Shown: positions 43,110 to 50,956 of the stretch, one piece after another
Position numbering within the stretch: position 1 is the stretch's first letter
How the letters are laid out: each line of letters opens with the position of its first letter
NCBI GenBank assembly: GCA_963746955.1
Contig: CAVVDR010000008.1
Span: 1 to 64,000, forward strand
Reading direction: 5' to 3'
From: DASQBT01 sp963746955
GTDB taxonomy: Bacteria > Pseudomonadota > Gammaproteobacteria > Burkholderiales > Thiobacillaceae
Length of the DNA: 64,000 nt
The notes under the pieces: generated by a model
Seen by the model: the letters and a program-made list of their open reading frames with translations, nothing else
Database searches by the model: none
Told to the model about the DNA's origin: nothing
Program-made: the position numbers and the translations under genes

Positions 43110-43595
43110 ATGGACCAAACACAATTGTCCGACACATGGGAGCAGGGCGACCCGCACAAGCAATATGTCGGCCGCTGGAGCCGTCGAATCGCGCCGCTGT
43201 TTCTCGCCTGGTTGGGCGTTCCAGCACGCTGCAGTTGGCTGAACGTGGGATGCGGCACAGGAGCGCTGTGCGCCGCGATCGTGGACCACTGCTCACCCGC
43301 GGCGGTCGCCGGCGTCGAATCCTCCGAGGGATTACGCCGGCAAGATGGAGCACATGCATATTTCTTGGGACGCGGCGGTCGAACCCTGCCCGGATGCCGC
43401 GAGGCTGGACGAAGGCAGCCGCTTCCCGCTGTGTCGGCCCAAGGCGCTCGGGGAACTCTTCACCCGTGCCGGATGGGATGGGATCGAGGGAGGGCAATCG
43501 ACATGGCAACGCCATGCCCGAGTTTCGAAGACTACTGGCGGCCATTCCAGGGCGGCCAGGGACCGGCCCGCGCCTACGCGATGTCAGTCGATTAG
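43110..43595 (+). pseudogene. Disrupted class I SAM methyltransferase
   Basis: The frame from 43110 reads YVGRWSRRIAPLFLAWLGVP and WLNVGCGTGALCAAIV, a normal methyltransferase opening with motif I. After VESSEG (about 43330) the central part is deleted; family-like sequence resumes in another frame (SWDAAVEPCPDAARLDEGSR and FPLCRPKALGELFTRAG) and returns to the first frame for FEDYWRPFQGGQGPARAY. An internal deletion and at least two frameshifts make the product non-functional. Confidence 0.65.
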
Positions 43596-43783
43596 CCCGC
43601 GCGGACACGTTTGCGGGAGCGCATACGGGATGGCCTTGCAGTGCAGGCGGATGGGTCGATATCGTTGACCGCCCGGGCATGGGCAATCCGCGCAACTTTA
43701 CCGACGTAGCCAATGTCCGGCCCGTCGCAGAACCTGCGCATGGCCCTCTGCGTTGGGCCTCACCTCATTGAAAGGAAAGCATC

Positions 43784-44422
43784 ATGAAAGTTGGAATTCT
43801 TGGTTCGGGCGATGTGGCAAAGGCGTTGGGTGGCGGTTTTCTAAAGCATGGTCATGCGGTCACCATGGGCACCCGCGAACCCGCCAAACTGGCGGACTGG
43901 GTGAAACAGAATCCCGAGGGCCGCATCGCCGGCTTTGCCGATGCGGCCGCGTTCGGCGAACTTGTCGTACTGTCGGTCAAGGGAACCGCCGCGCTGGACG
44001 TATTGCGTGCCGCGAACGCCACGAATCTGGCCGGCAAGCCGGTGATTGATACGACTAATCCCATTGCCGACGCGCCGCCCACCAACGGTGTGCTGAAGTT
44101 CTTCACCAATCTGGACGAATCCCTGCTGGAACGGCTGCAGCGCGAATTTGCCGACGTGCGCTTCGTCAAAGCCTTCAATTCAGTCGGCAATGCGTGCATG
44201 GTCAACCCGCAGTTCAAGGGCGGCAAGCCGACCATGTTCATGTGCGGAAACGACGACCGGGCGAAGGCAACGGTCAGCGGGATTCTCAACCAGTTTGGCT
44301 GGGATATAGCGGACATGGGCAAAGCCGAGGCGGCCCGCGCGATCGAGCCGCTATGCATGCTTTGGTGTATTCCGGGCTTTCTCCGCAACGACTGGGTTCA
44401 CGCCTTTAAGCTGCTCACCTGA
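43784..44422 (+). CDS. NADP-dependent oxidoreductase of the F420-dependent reductase-like family
   Basis: A 212-residue protein with a GAAAGGAAAG ribosome-binding site. It begins MKVGILGSGDVAKALGGGFL, a Rossmann fold nucleotide loop, followed by VTMGTREPAKL (the Thr-Arg pair suits the NADP phosphate), VVLSVKGTAALDVL, GKPVIDTTNPIADAPPTNG and VKAFNSVGNACMVNPQF. This is the NADPH:F420 reductase-like (DUF/NAD_binding_10-neighbour) family; in bacteria without F420 the substrate is unknown. Shorter families end at about 210-230, so the length is complete. Isolated on the plus strand between a relic and the S1 protease gene. Confidence 0.82.
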   Translation: MKVGILGSGDVAKALGGGFLKHGHAVTMGTREPAKLADWVKQNPEGRIAGFADAAAFGELVVLSVKGTAALDVLRAANATNLAGKPVIDTTNPIADAPPTNGVLKFFTNLDESLLERLQREFADVRFVKAFNSVGNACMVNPQFKGGKPTMFMCGNDDRAKATVSGILNQFGWDIADMGKAEAARAIEPLCMLWCIPGFLRNDWVHAFKLLT

Positions 44423-44629
44423 GCTTGAGCCGCGTATAGAAGTCACTGTCGCCGGGTACACCGGCCGATCGAGGATTACGAGGTGAAACCGCCAGGCAAA
44501 TGGATACGCTTCATCCGCACTTCGGCCGCTCTCCCTGACAGGGCGGAGTTTCCATGAACCCTCACCCAACCCTCTCCGTGAAAGCGATGACACCGGCGCA
44601 ACCTGACAGCGCGAGCTTCCAATGGGAAT

Positions 44630-45553
44630 TCACCCGTGCGGCATGAACGTCCGATTGAGATCGAGTTGCAGTTTCTGCAGCTCCCACGCGGCGTCGCCAT
44701 TGGTGGAATCCAATTGGAGCACTTGTTGAAAATCCTTTTCCGCCGCTTCCTTCTCGCCATCGTTCAAGTGGGCGCGGCCCAGGGACATCCAGGCTTCGGG
44801 GTTGTAGGGCTCCTGCCGAGTCCAGTCGAGGGAGAGCTTTAACAGACCACGCCAGTCTTTTTTCGAGTTGAGGTCACAGGCGACAAGAAAATAGTTGCTC
44901 GACGTGGTTACTTGCTGCCAGAACCCGCCTTTCCCGGACATTGTCCCGAGCGAGGGCTCCTCGCCCAGCATCCTCATCCAGCCCACCGGCACGGCAAAAT
45001 GAAAATCGCCGCCTGAAACCGCTTTGAACGTGAGTATGCCCAGCAACCGGCCCCTGGGATCAAACAGGCCGCCGCCGCTTGCGCCGGGGTCAAACGGCGC
45101 CGAGACCCGGATTACCCGGCCGCCGTCGCAGGCGCATACATACAGGCCCTTTACAAAGCCCGCACTAATGGTGAACTGGCCATCGGAATAACCAACGGCA
45201 TAAACCGGAGCGCCCACCCGGATGTATTCCTGCGGTGCCATGGGCGACACTGCGCCAAAAAAGCCGGGTACCGACAGGAAACAAAGGTCGCGATACTCAT
45301 CGCCGGACTCCATCGTCGCAGGCCAGCTTTCGTCTCCGCGGGACACCATGATGCTACGGGCATTGCGCACCACATGACAGTTGGTGACGACGCGATGCAA
45401 GGCGATGACAACACCAGAACCCAGTTCCCGGGTACCGTCGTTTTGCACCACCTCAACTTTGAGCACCCAGGCTGACGAATCCGCCACGCCCGAATGCGCA
45501 ACTGGTGCGACCATTAGCATCAGCGCGGCTACACCGAATCGAAAGAGGTGCAT
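44630..45553 (-). CDS. Secreted trypsin-like serine protease with TPR tail
   Basis: A 307-residue protein with a signal peptide (MHLFRFGVAALMLMVAPVAH). The S1 catalytic triad is complete: His60 in VVTNCHVV, Asp89 in EYRDLCFLSV and Ser159 in DPGASGGGLFD. No PDZ domain follows; instead residues about 225-300 form TPR-like helices (PEAWMSLGRAHLNDGEKEAA). This combination is seen in small periplasmic DegP-like proteins of unknown substrate. The paired Cys140/Cys142 (VCACDGG) could form a metal or disulfide site. It is monocistronic; the stretch between its start and 45876 holds only an inverted repeat. Confidence 0.85.
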   Translation of the reverse strand: MHLFRFGVAALMLMVAPVAHSGVADSSAWVLKVEVVQNDGTRELGSGVVIALHRVVTNCHVVRNARSIMVSRGDESWPATMESGDEYRDLCFLSVPGFFGAVSPMAPQEYIRVGAPVYAVGYSDGQFTISAGFVKGLYVCACDGGRVIRVSAPFDPGASGGGLFDPRGRLLGILTFKAVSGGDFHFAVPVGWMRMLGEEPSLGTMSGKGGFWQQVTTSSNYFLVACDLNSKKDWRGLLKLSLDWTRQEPYNPEAWMSLGRAHLNDGEKEAAEKDFQQVLQLDSTNGDAAWELQKLQLDLNRTFMPHG

Positions 45554-45601
45554 CTGATTTCCTTTTGCCAGCGTAAGGAATGCATGGAGTCGCCGACCAA
45601 G

Positions 45602-45658
45602 TCATGAACCTGCCGGATTCTTCGGAGTTCGAGCGGAGAATCTCCGGCAGGTTCATGA
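45602..45658. repeat. 16-bp perfect inverted repeat with longer imperfect arms
   Basis: TCATGAACCTGCCGGA (45602-45617) is repeated exactly in inverse at 45643-45658 around a 25-base centre. Similarity extends outward with small gaps (CCGAC occurs on both flanks) and inward (TTCT/CG). No T-tract follows. It lies between divergently oriented genes (S1 protease and the small repeat protein), so it may be a bidirectional operator, a hairpin, or the remains of a small mobile repeat. The rest of 45554-45876 shows no gene. Confidence 0.6.
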
Positions 45659-45876
45659 AGTCGGAACGCTCACTCTTTTTATAGATCAGCGCCAAACTAG
45701 GATTCCGCTCTGTATTCCATAATGTTCTCATGGTTTATTCGCTGTAACGTTGGTCTATACAGGAGTGATAAGGCTTCATGGGGAGAGAGGGGGACGATCG
45801 CTAGCTCGGTGTCTCCACCAGGTGGGCCGAAGATTGGTCCACTTGTTTATTCAATTATTTTTGGAGGATTCACATC

Positions 45877-46185
45877 ATGCATATCATTAAACTAAGCGCC
45901 ATGGCAGCAACTGTTCTCTGCGCGACTGCGTTCGCCCCGCAGTTCACGTCGGCTGCTGCTCTGAACCCCGGCCAAGGCTGGGATGCGTTCCAGGCCCGCG
46001 GGGGTCAACCGGTGTCCAGCGATTCCTATATGGGCACCTCGATGGGATCAGCGCCCGGCCTGGGCTACGACACCAACCATGTAAGAGAGGGCGCGTCCAT
46101 TGAAGGGAGCTATCAAGGTACTTCGATGGGGTCCGCAGGCCAGGGATACGATACCTTCCACGCCAGGGACGGCGAGCGCATCTGA
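45877..46185 (+). CDS. Small secreted protein with internal repeats
   Basis: A 102-residue protein with a strong TTGGAGG ribosome-binding site. Residues 1-27 are a signal peptide (MHIIKLSAMAATVLCATAFA, then PQFTSAA). The mature part consists of a repeated unit of about 32 residues: GQGWDAFQARGGQPVSSDSY then MGTSMGSAPG; LGYDTNHVREGASIEGSYQG then TSMGSAG; and a last partial QGYDTFHARDGERI. Conserved in each: G-Y/W-D, an aromatic-x-x-R, S-Y-x-G-TSMGSA. I know no named family for it. It could be a small envelope or stress protein. Intact, monocistronic, facing away from the S1 protease gene. Confidence 0.7.
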   Translation: MHIIKLSAMAATVLCATAFAPQFTSAAALNPGQGWDAFQARGGQPVSSDSYMGTSMGSAPGLGYDTNHVREGASIEGSYQGTSMGSAGQGYDTFHARDGERI

Positions 46186-46316
46186 GTTTCGCGTCCTGAT
46201 CCTGGGCGCTTGCCGGGACTTTCCCTGCAGGCGCCTCTCTTCAATTGCTTCCTGCATGCACGATTATCGGGGCGGTATCGCGTGCTGCCGCTGCGGGGAA
46301 ATCTTCACATTCACTG

Positions 46317-46547
46317 TCATTCCCAACCTCTACGGAGCGGGCTGTGGATTTCGCCCGCGGTCGGTCGCAGGATGCAGCCCATCATGGACAACAGGGTGGT
46401 CTTGCCCGAGCCGGACGGACCCATGATGAGCGGCACCTCGCCGCGATTCAGAGTCAGGCTGACGGAATCCACTGCCACCACCCTCGTTTCGCCAGCGCCA
46501 TAGATCTTGCTTACATTGCGGGCTTCCGGAATGGGCGCTTCGGTCAT
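46317..46547 (-). pseudogene. ABC transporter ATPase fragment (MacB/LolD type)
   Basis: From the ATG at 46547 the frame reads ARNVSKIYGAGETRVVAVDS and GEVPLIMGPSGSGKTTLLSM, with an intact Walker A (GPSGSGKT), then MGCILRPTAGEIHSPLRRG and a stop. Signature motif, Walker B and switch regions are lost, so only 76 of about 230 residues remain. The start overlaps the permease fragment stop (ATGA), as in a real exporter operon. It is dead unless it has a regulatory remnant role. Confidence 0.8.
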
Positions 46548-47113
46548 GCCTTGAACACGCTGACTGGATCGAGCTTGTGCACCCTGACTACCGAAAAGTA
46601 CGCCGAGCCCAGGCACATCACCAGGACGGCGAGGAACAGGACCACAAACAGGGTCGGGCTGAGATAGAGCGGCACACCGGCGCTCTCGACGGCGCCGCGC
46701 ATCAGCAGCACCAGCAGTACACCAACTACGTAGCCCGCCACTGCGCTAATAGCCGCCTGGGCGAAAATGGCCTGGTCGATTTCCTCGTTGCGCGCGCCGA
46801 TCGCCTGGAGCGTGCCGTATTCGCGCAGGTGCTCCAGGGTGCTCGTGTAGATGGTCTGGCCAACAATGGTGCCACCGATGAGGAGAGCCAGGGCGGCAGT
46901 GATGAAAAAGGCCATGCCCATGCCGGTCTGCACGGTCCAGTACATGATGGTCTTGCGCAAGAACTCATCCCTGGTGAACACGTCGATGTCCTTGAGCTTG
47001 TCGCGCAGATAGAAACGGCGCTGCGGCGCAGCCGCATCCGTGGTGTCCTCCGCTGACAGGAATCCTTCCTCGAAGACGTCCATATCAGTTGTCCCTGGAT
47101 TGATTTGCGTCAT
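46544..47113 (-). pseudogene. FtsX/DevC-like permease, N-terminally truncated
   Basis: A 189-residue frame with the C-terminal half of a FtsX-like permease: FTRDEFLRKTIMYWTVQTGM, then a hydrophobic helix, TLEHLREYGTLQAIGARNEE, and two more helices ending YFSVVRVHKLDPVSVFKA. Full-length DevC/MacB-like permeases have about 380 residues with an N-terminal helix and periplasmic domain; these are missing and the ATG at 47113 has no ribosome-binding site. With the ATPase fragment it forms the debris of one exporter operon cut at both ends. Confidence 0.75.
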
Positions 47114-47176
47114 GAATACTGGCGGCAGATGCCCCTAACCGGACAATAATGCTAAATTGAAAGGCCGGAGGCAGAT

Positions 47177-49375
47177 ATGTCCGCCCACTCAAAAGAAAAC
47201 ACCTTTCTGGTTGCTGCGTTGGCCGCTACGCATGCGGGTGCGTTTGAATGCCACGTACCGGAACGGACGGTTACGATTTCCGCCAACCTGGAAGCGCTGC
47301 TGGGCTTTTCTCCTGGTGGATTCGATGGCCGCATGGATTCCCTGCTCGAGATCCTGGATCCCCAGGACCGTGAGCGAATCGTCAACCACGTCCGCAATGC
47401 GCCGCCGGATAAAACACAAATTGAAACCGAATTTCGCATTATCGAATCGGAAGGCCAGGCCAGGTGGTTTTACGTCCGGGGGGAGCTGAAGCGCAATGCC
47501 ACCGGCGAGGTGATCGCCCTTATCGGCATGGCCCAGGAAGTCCCGGCGGCGGCAGTTACCGAGCGCCGCATGCAATCTCAGCAGGCCACCCTGTTTGAAC
47601 TGTTGACCGAGCAACGGATTGACATGCTTCCGGTTGAAGAGGCAATGAAATACATTACCGAACGCGCCGCCCAGACGTTGGGCGTGGAACGGGTAAGCGT
47701 GTGGAAGTTTAGCCCCGACCAGCAACAACTGGATTGTCAGACCCTGTACCGTAGAGGCGGCGCTAGACACAGCCAGTGCGACAGCCTGTATGCAAGCGAT
47801 TTCCCTCGCTACTTCAATGCATTGGCGCAAAATCGGTCCCTGGCAGTTTCCAACGCAATGACAGATTCCCGCACCCGGGAACTCGCGGAGCCGTATTTGA
47901 AGCCTCTCGGCATCACCTCCATGTTAGAAGCCACCATCCGCCGTAAGGGCGAAACGATAGGCGTGGTTTGCAATGAGCAGGTGGGCCCGCCACGCATCTG
48001 GACCCTGGATGAACAGCGCTTTGCCTCCTGCGTCGCCGATCTGGTGACTTTGATGCTGGAAAGCAGCGAGCGCGACCGGCTGGCGGAGCAGATCGAACAC
48101 AAAGCCACCCATGACGCGCTGACCGGCCTGCCCAACCGATTCTGGTTCAGAACGCGGCTGGAGCAGCGGATCAAGGAGTCTGACGCGCCTTTTACCGTGC
48201 TTCTCGCGGGCCTGGATCAGTTCAAGGAAATCAACGATACCCTGGGACACGAGCCGGGCGATGAGATGCTGACTGAGCTGGGCCAGCGCCTGGCAGCCTT
48301 GCTGCCGCCCGGCAGCGCGCTGGCCCGGCTGGGCGGCGACGAATTCGGTCTGTTGCTGGAGAATTCCGGCGACCTGGCGCAACTGACTGCGCTGGCGGAA
48401 GGAATCCGCCAGGCGCTGCTAAAGCCGGTCACCTGCCAGGGCATGCGCCTGGCGGTAACCGCCAGTCTGGGCGCAAGCTTTTATCCACGACACGGGAAGG
48501 ACGCCTCTACCCTGATGCGCTGTGCGGATCTGGCACTGCATAGCGCCAAGTCTGACACCGGCTTTCGCGTCTACGATCCTGCCCGAGACCGCCACACGCC
48601 CCGCCGCCTGACCCTCATGCATGACCTGATCAATGCGGTGGAAAATGACGATCTATGGGCGGCTTACCAGCCCAAGCTGGACGTGGTCGGCAAGGTGGTG
48701 ACCGGCATGGAAGTGCTGGCGCGCTGGACTCACCCGCTGTTCGGCGAAATCCTGCCTGAAGAATTCATCCCCCTGGCGGAACTCTCCGATCTGATCCAGC
48801 CCCTGACTCTTCATATGATTGGGCTTGCCTGCACCCAATGGCGCATCTGGAAGAACCAGGGCCGGGATCTGCACCTGGCGGTAAATCTCTCCCCCCGTAT
48901 GCTGATGACTTCCGGCTGGATGGAAGCCCTGCTCGGCACCCTGGCCCGGGTTGACATGCCCGCCGACCGGCTGGAACTGGAGGTCACTGAAAGTGCCTTC
49001 ATCCATGAGCCTGAACTGGCCCTGGCCAATATGCAGGCCTTGTCCAAGAAAGGCATCCGCTTCAGTCTGGATGATTTTGGCATGGGATATTCCTCGCTTA
49101 CCCACCTGAGCCACATGCCCATTCACGCCCTAAAGATCGACAAGAGTTTCATCCAGAAAATGTGCCAGGACGAACGTCTGCTGGCCATCGTCCGCTCCAC
49201 CGTCCAACTGGGTGACAATCTGGGTATCGATGTCATTGCCGAAGGGGTGGAAAACGCTCAGGAGTTCGAGCAGCTTCGCCTGCTGAACTGCCACCAGATC
49301 CAGGGCTTTTATCTGAGCCCGCCTCTCTTGCCTGCGGAAGTACCGAGTTTCTTCGCCACGCATAAAGGCGCCTGA
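47177..49375 (+). CDS. PAS-GAF-GGDEF-EAL cyclic-di-GMP protein
   Basis: A 732-residue cytoplasmic protein without membrane segments. Residues about 10-125 form a PAS domain (LLGFSPGGFDGRMDSLLEIL; WFYVRGELKRN), 140-290 a GAF domain (AAQTLGVERVSVWKFSPDQQ; ATIRRKGETIGVVCNEQ). The GGDEF domain (about 310-465) has DALTGLPNR and an intact LGGDEF. The EAL domain (about 480-725) shows EVLARW in place of EALVRW, NLSPRML, ELEVTES, SLDDFGMGYSSL, LKIDKSF and AEGVEN, so phosphodiesterase residues look mostly conserved. It could make and break c-di-GMP in response to a small ligand or redox signal. Single gene upstream of a glycosyltransferase, which might be co-transcribed. Confidence 0.92.
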   Translation: MSAHSKENTFLVAALAATHAGAFECHVPERTVTISANLEALLGFSPGGFDGRMDSLLEILDPQDRERIVNHVRNAPPDKTQIETEFRIIESEGQARWFYVRGELKRNATGEVIALIGMAQEVPAAAVTERRMQSQQATLFELLTEQRIDMLPVEEAMKYITERAAQTLGVERVSVWKFSPDQQQLDCQTLYRRGGARHSQCDSLYASDFPRYFNALAQNRSLAVSNAMTDSRTRELAEPYLKPLGITSMLEATIRRKGETIGVVCNEQVGPPRIWTLDEQRFASCVADLVTLMLESSERDRLAEQIEHKATHDALTGLPNRFWFRTRLEQRIKESDAPFTVLLAGLDQFKEINDTLGHEPGDEMLTELGQRLAALLPPGSALARLGGDEFGLLLENSGDLAQLTALAEGIRQALLKPVTCQGMRLAVTASLGASFYPRHGKDASTLMRCADLALHSAKSDTGFRVYDPARDRHTPRRLTLMHDLINAVENDDLWAAYQPKLDVVGKVVTGMEVLARWTHPLFGEILPEEFIPLAELSDLIQPLTLHMIGLACTQWRIWKNQGRDLHLAVNLSPRMLMTSGWMEALLGTLARVDMPADRLELEVTESAFIHEPELALANMQALSKKGIRFSLDDFGMGYSSLTHLSHMPIHALKIDKSFIQKMCQDERLLAIVRSTVQLGDNLGIDVIAEGVENAQEFEQLRLLNCHQIQGFYLSPPLLPAEVPSFFATHKGA

Positions 49376-49416
49376 GCCGCTGCTGATTGGGGCCGGTTCA
49401 ATATCTTCATGGCGTC

Positions 49417-50509
49417 ATGACCACTCCTGCCGTTCGCACCCTGCATGTCATTGGCGGCACCGCCCTGGGGGGCGCAGAACGTTTCTTTGTTCGCCTGATC
49501 AACGCCCTCCACCAGCGCAACCAGACAGTGGCAGTCGTGACAGTAAAGGCTGGCGAAATCGATGCTGCGATCGAACCGGGAGTTGCCCGCTATCATGCCC
49601 CGATGTTCGCCACCTGGGATCGCTATTCGCGCTGGCTGATCAACCGCGCGGTAAAGGATTTTTCCGCATCCATTGTGCAGACCTATATGGGCCGGGCCAC
49701 CCGCATCACCCGATTGCCAGACAGCAGCGCCAGCGTGCACCTGGCCCGGCTTGGGGGCTATTACAACCTCAAGGGCTATCGCCACGCCCATGCCTGGGTG
49801 GGCAACACGGCCGGCGTCGCGCGCTACCTGATCGACCGGGGCCTGCCGGAGAATCGCTGCTTTTGCATCGGCAATTTCGTCGATACGCCTGTCCCTGCAT
49901 CCGCCGATGCATTGAACCGCCTGCGCGCCACCTATGGGATCCCCGTCCCGGCCAGGCTGCTGCTGGGGCTGGGCCGCTTTCATCCCAACAAGGGCTGGGC
50001 CGACTTACTGGATGCGTTTGCGCACCTGCCGGCGCAAATCGATGGCTGCTCCACTGTGCCTGCTCATGGTGGGAAGCGGGCCGCTGGATGCCGAATTGCG
50101 TCAGCGCGCCAAGGCCCTGGGAATTGAACCGCGCATCACCTGGGCCGGCTGGCAGAAGGACCCCGCGCCCTGGTACCAGCTTGCCGACGTGTTTGTCTGC
50201 GCCTCGCGTCACGAGCCCCTGGGCAATGTGATCCTCGAGGCTTGGGCCAATCGCACGCTGGCCGTTTCGACCCGCGCGGACGGCCCGCTGGAACTGATGG
50301 AAGACGGTGTCGATGGCCTGCTTGCGCCGCTGGAAAGTCCCCGGACCCTGGCCGAGGTCATTCACACCGCCCTGACCCTGCCTCAGGCGCAGCGGTCCGC
50401 AATGATCGAAGCAGGCGCAAGCAAACTTGAAAGCCGATTCAGTGAAGATGCCATCGTAAGCCAATACCTGGATCTATATGCCCGTTTGTCGCGCAATGCC
50501 GGGGCCTGA
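49417..50509 (+). CDS. Group 4 (GT-B) glycosyltransferase, frameshifted
   Basis: From the ATG at 49417: TLHVIGGTALGGAERFFVRL, the acceptor-side GT-B motif, through SVHLARLGGYYNLKGYRHAH and LLGLGRFHPNKGWADLLDAF. At about 50045-50060 the frame is lost (it would end at 50127 with non-family sequence) and family sequence continues one frame over: LCLLMVGSGPLDAELRQRAK, PEPLGNVILEAWA-type HEPLGNVILEAWA with the EX7E-like motif, to the stop at 50509. Corrected length is about 363 residues, normal for GT4. One indel in otherwise well-conserved sequence; sequencing error or a young mutation are both possible. It probably transfers a sugar to an envelope or LPS glycan. Confidence 0.8.
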
Positions 50510-50541
50510 GATGAAGTTTGGGTTTTGTCGCGGAGACCGTC

Positions 50542-50814
50542 ATGTCTGAAACCGTGGAGTGCTGGGTTTTTCGCGCCGACGGCCCAACTGAGGAAATCAC
50601 GCGGGAAGCAGTGAGCGATCATCTGAGCGAGGCAGACGCATGTATCCGGATTGAATTGAAGGACCCCGGCCCGAAGGTGTTCGGCAATGATCAACTCGGC
50701 CTTCACGAGCAGGCGGTGGAAGACGCCCTGAGCATGCATCGGCACCTTAAGCTGGAGACGTCGAACCCGCCGGACCGGAAGTCCACGCCGGCGGATTCGA
50801 CCGCACCTCCCTAG
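50542..50814 (+). pseudogene. corA: N-terminal fragment resembling CorA-type Mg2+ transporter
   Basis: 90 residues starting MSETVECWVFRADGPTEEIT. The segment IRIELKDPGPKVFGNDQLGL followed by HEQAVEDALSMHRHLKLET matches the CorA N-terminal pattern W..L.dP......l...fgLh.lavEDal...qrPKl. The stop at 50814 leaves no transmembrane helices or GMN motif. The rest of the gene is absent; the phosphoglucomutase leader begins right after. Most likely a deletion relic. Confidence 0.55.
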
Positions 50815-50956
50815 GTGATGCATGACGGCGGCTTGGATGGCGATTGGACTCGGATCGATTCCCCACGCAAGTTCTCCATACTCTTCGGCAAAATGCACGA
50901 AAATTGAACTTCCCGCTTCCGCGGGCCCCAAAACTGCGAGGGCAGACAATGTGGAA

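Noticed and set aside
43136..43771. 211-codon open frame overlapping the methyltransferase relic
   Set aside because: Arg/Gly-rich out-of-frame reading; the methyltransferase motifs are in the other frames.
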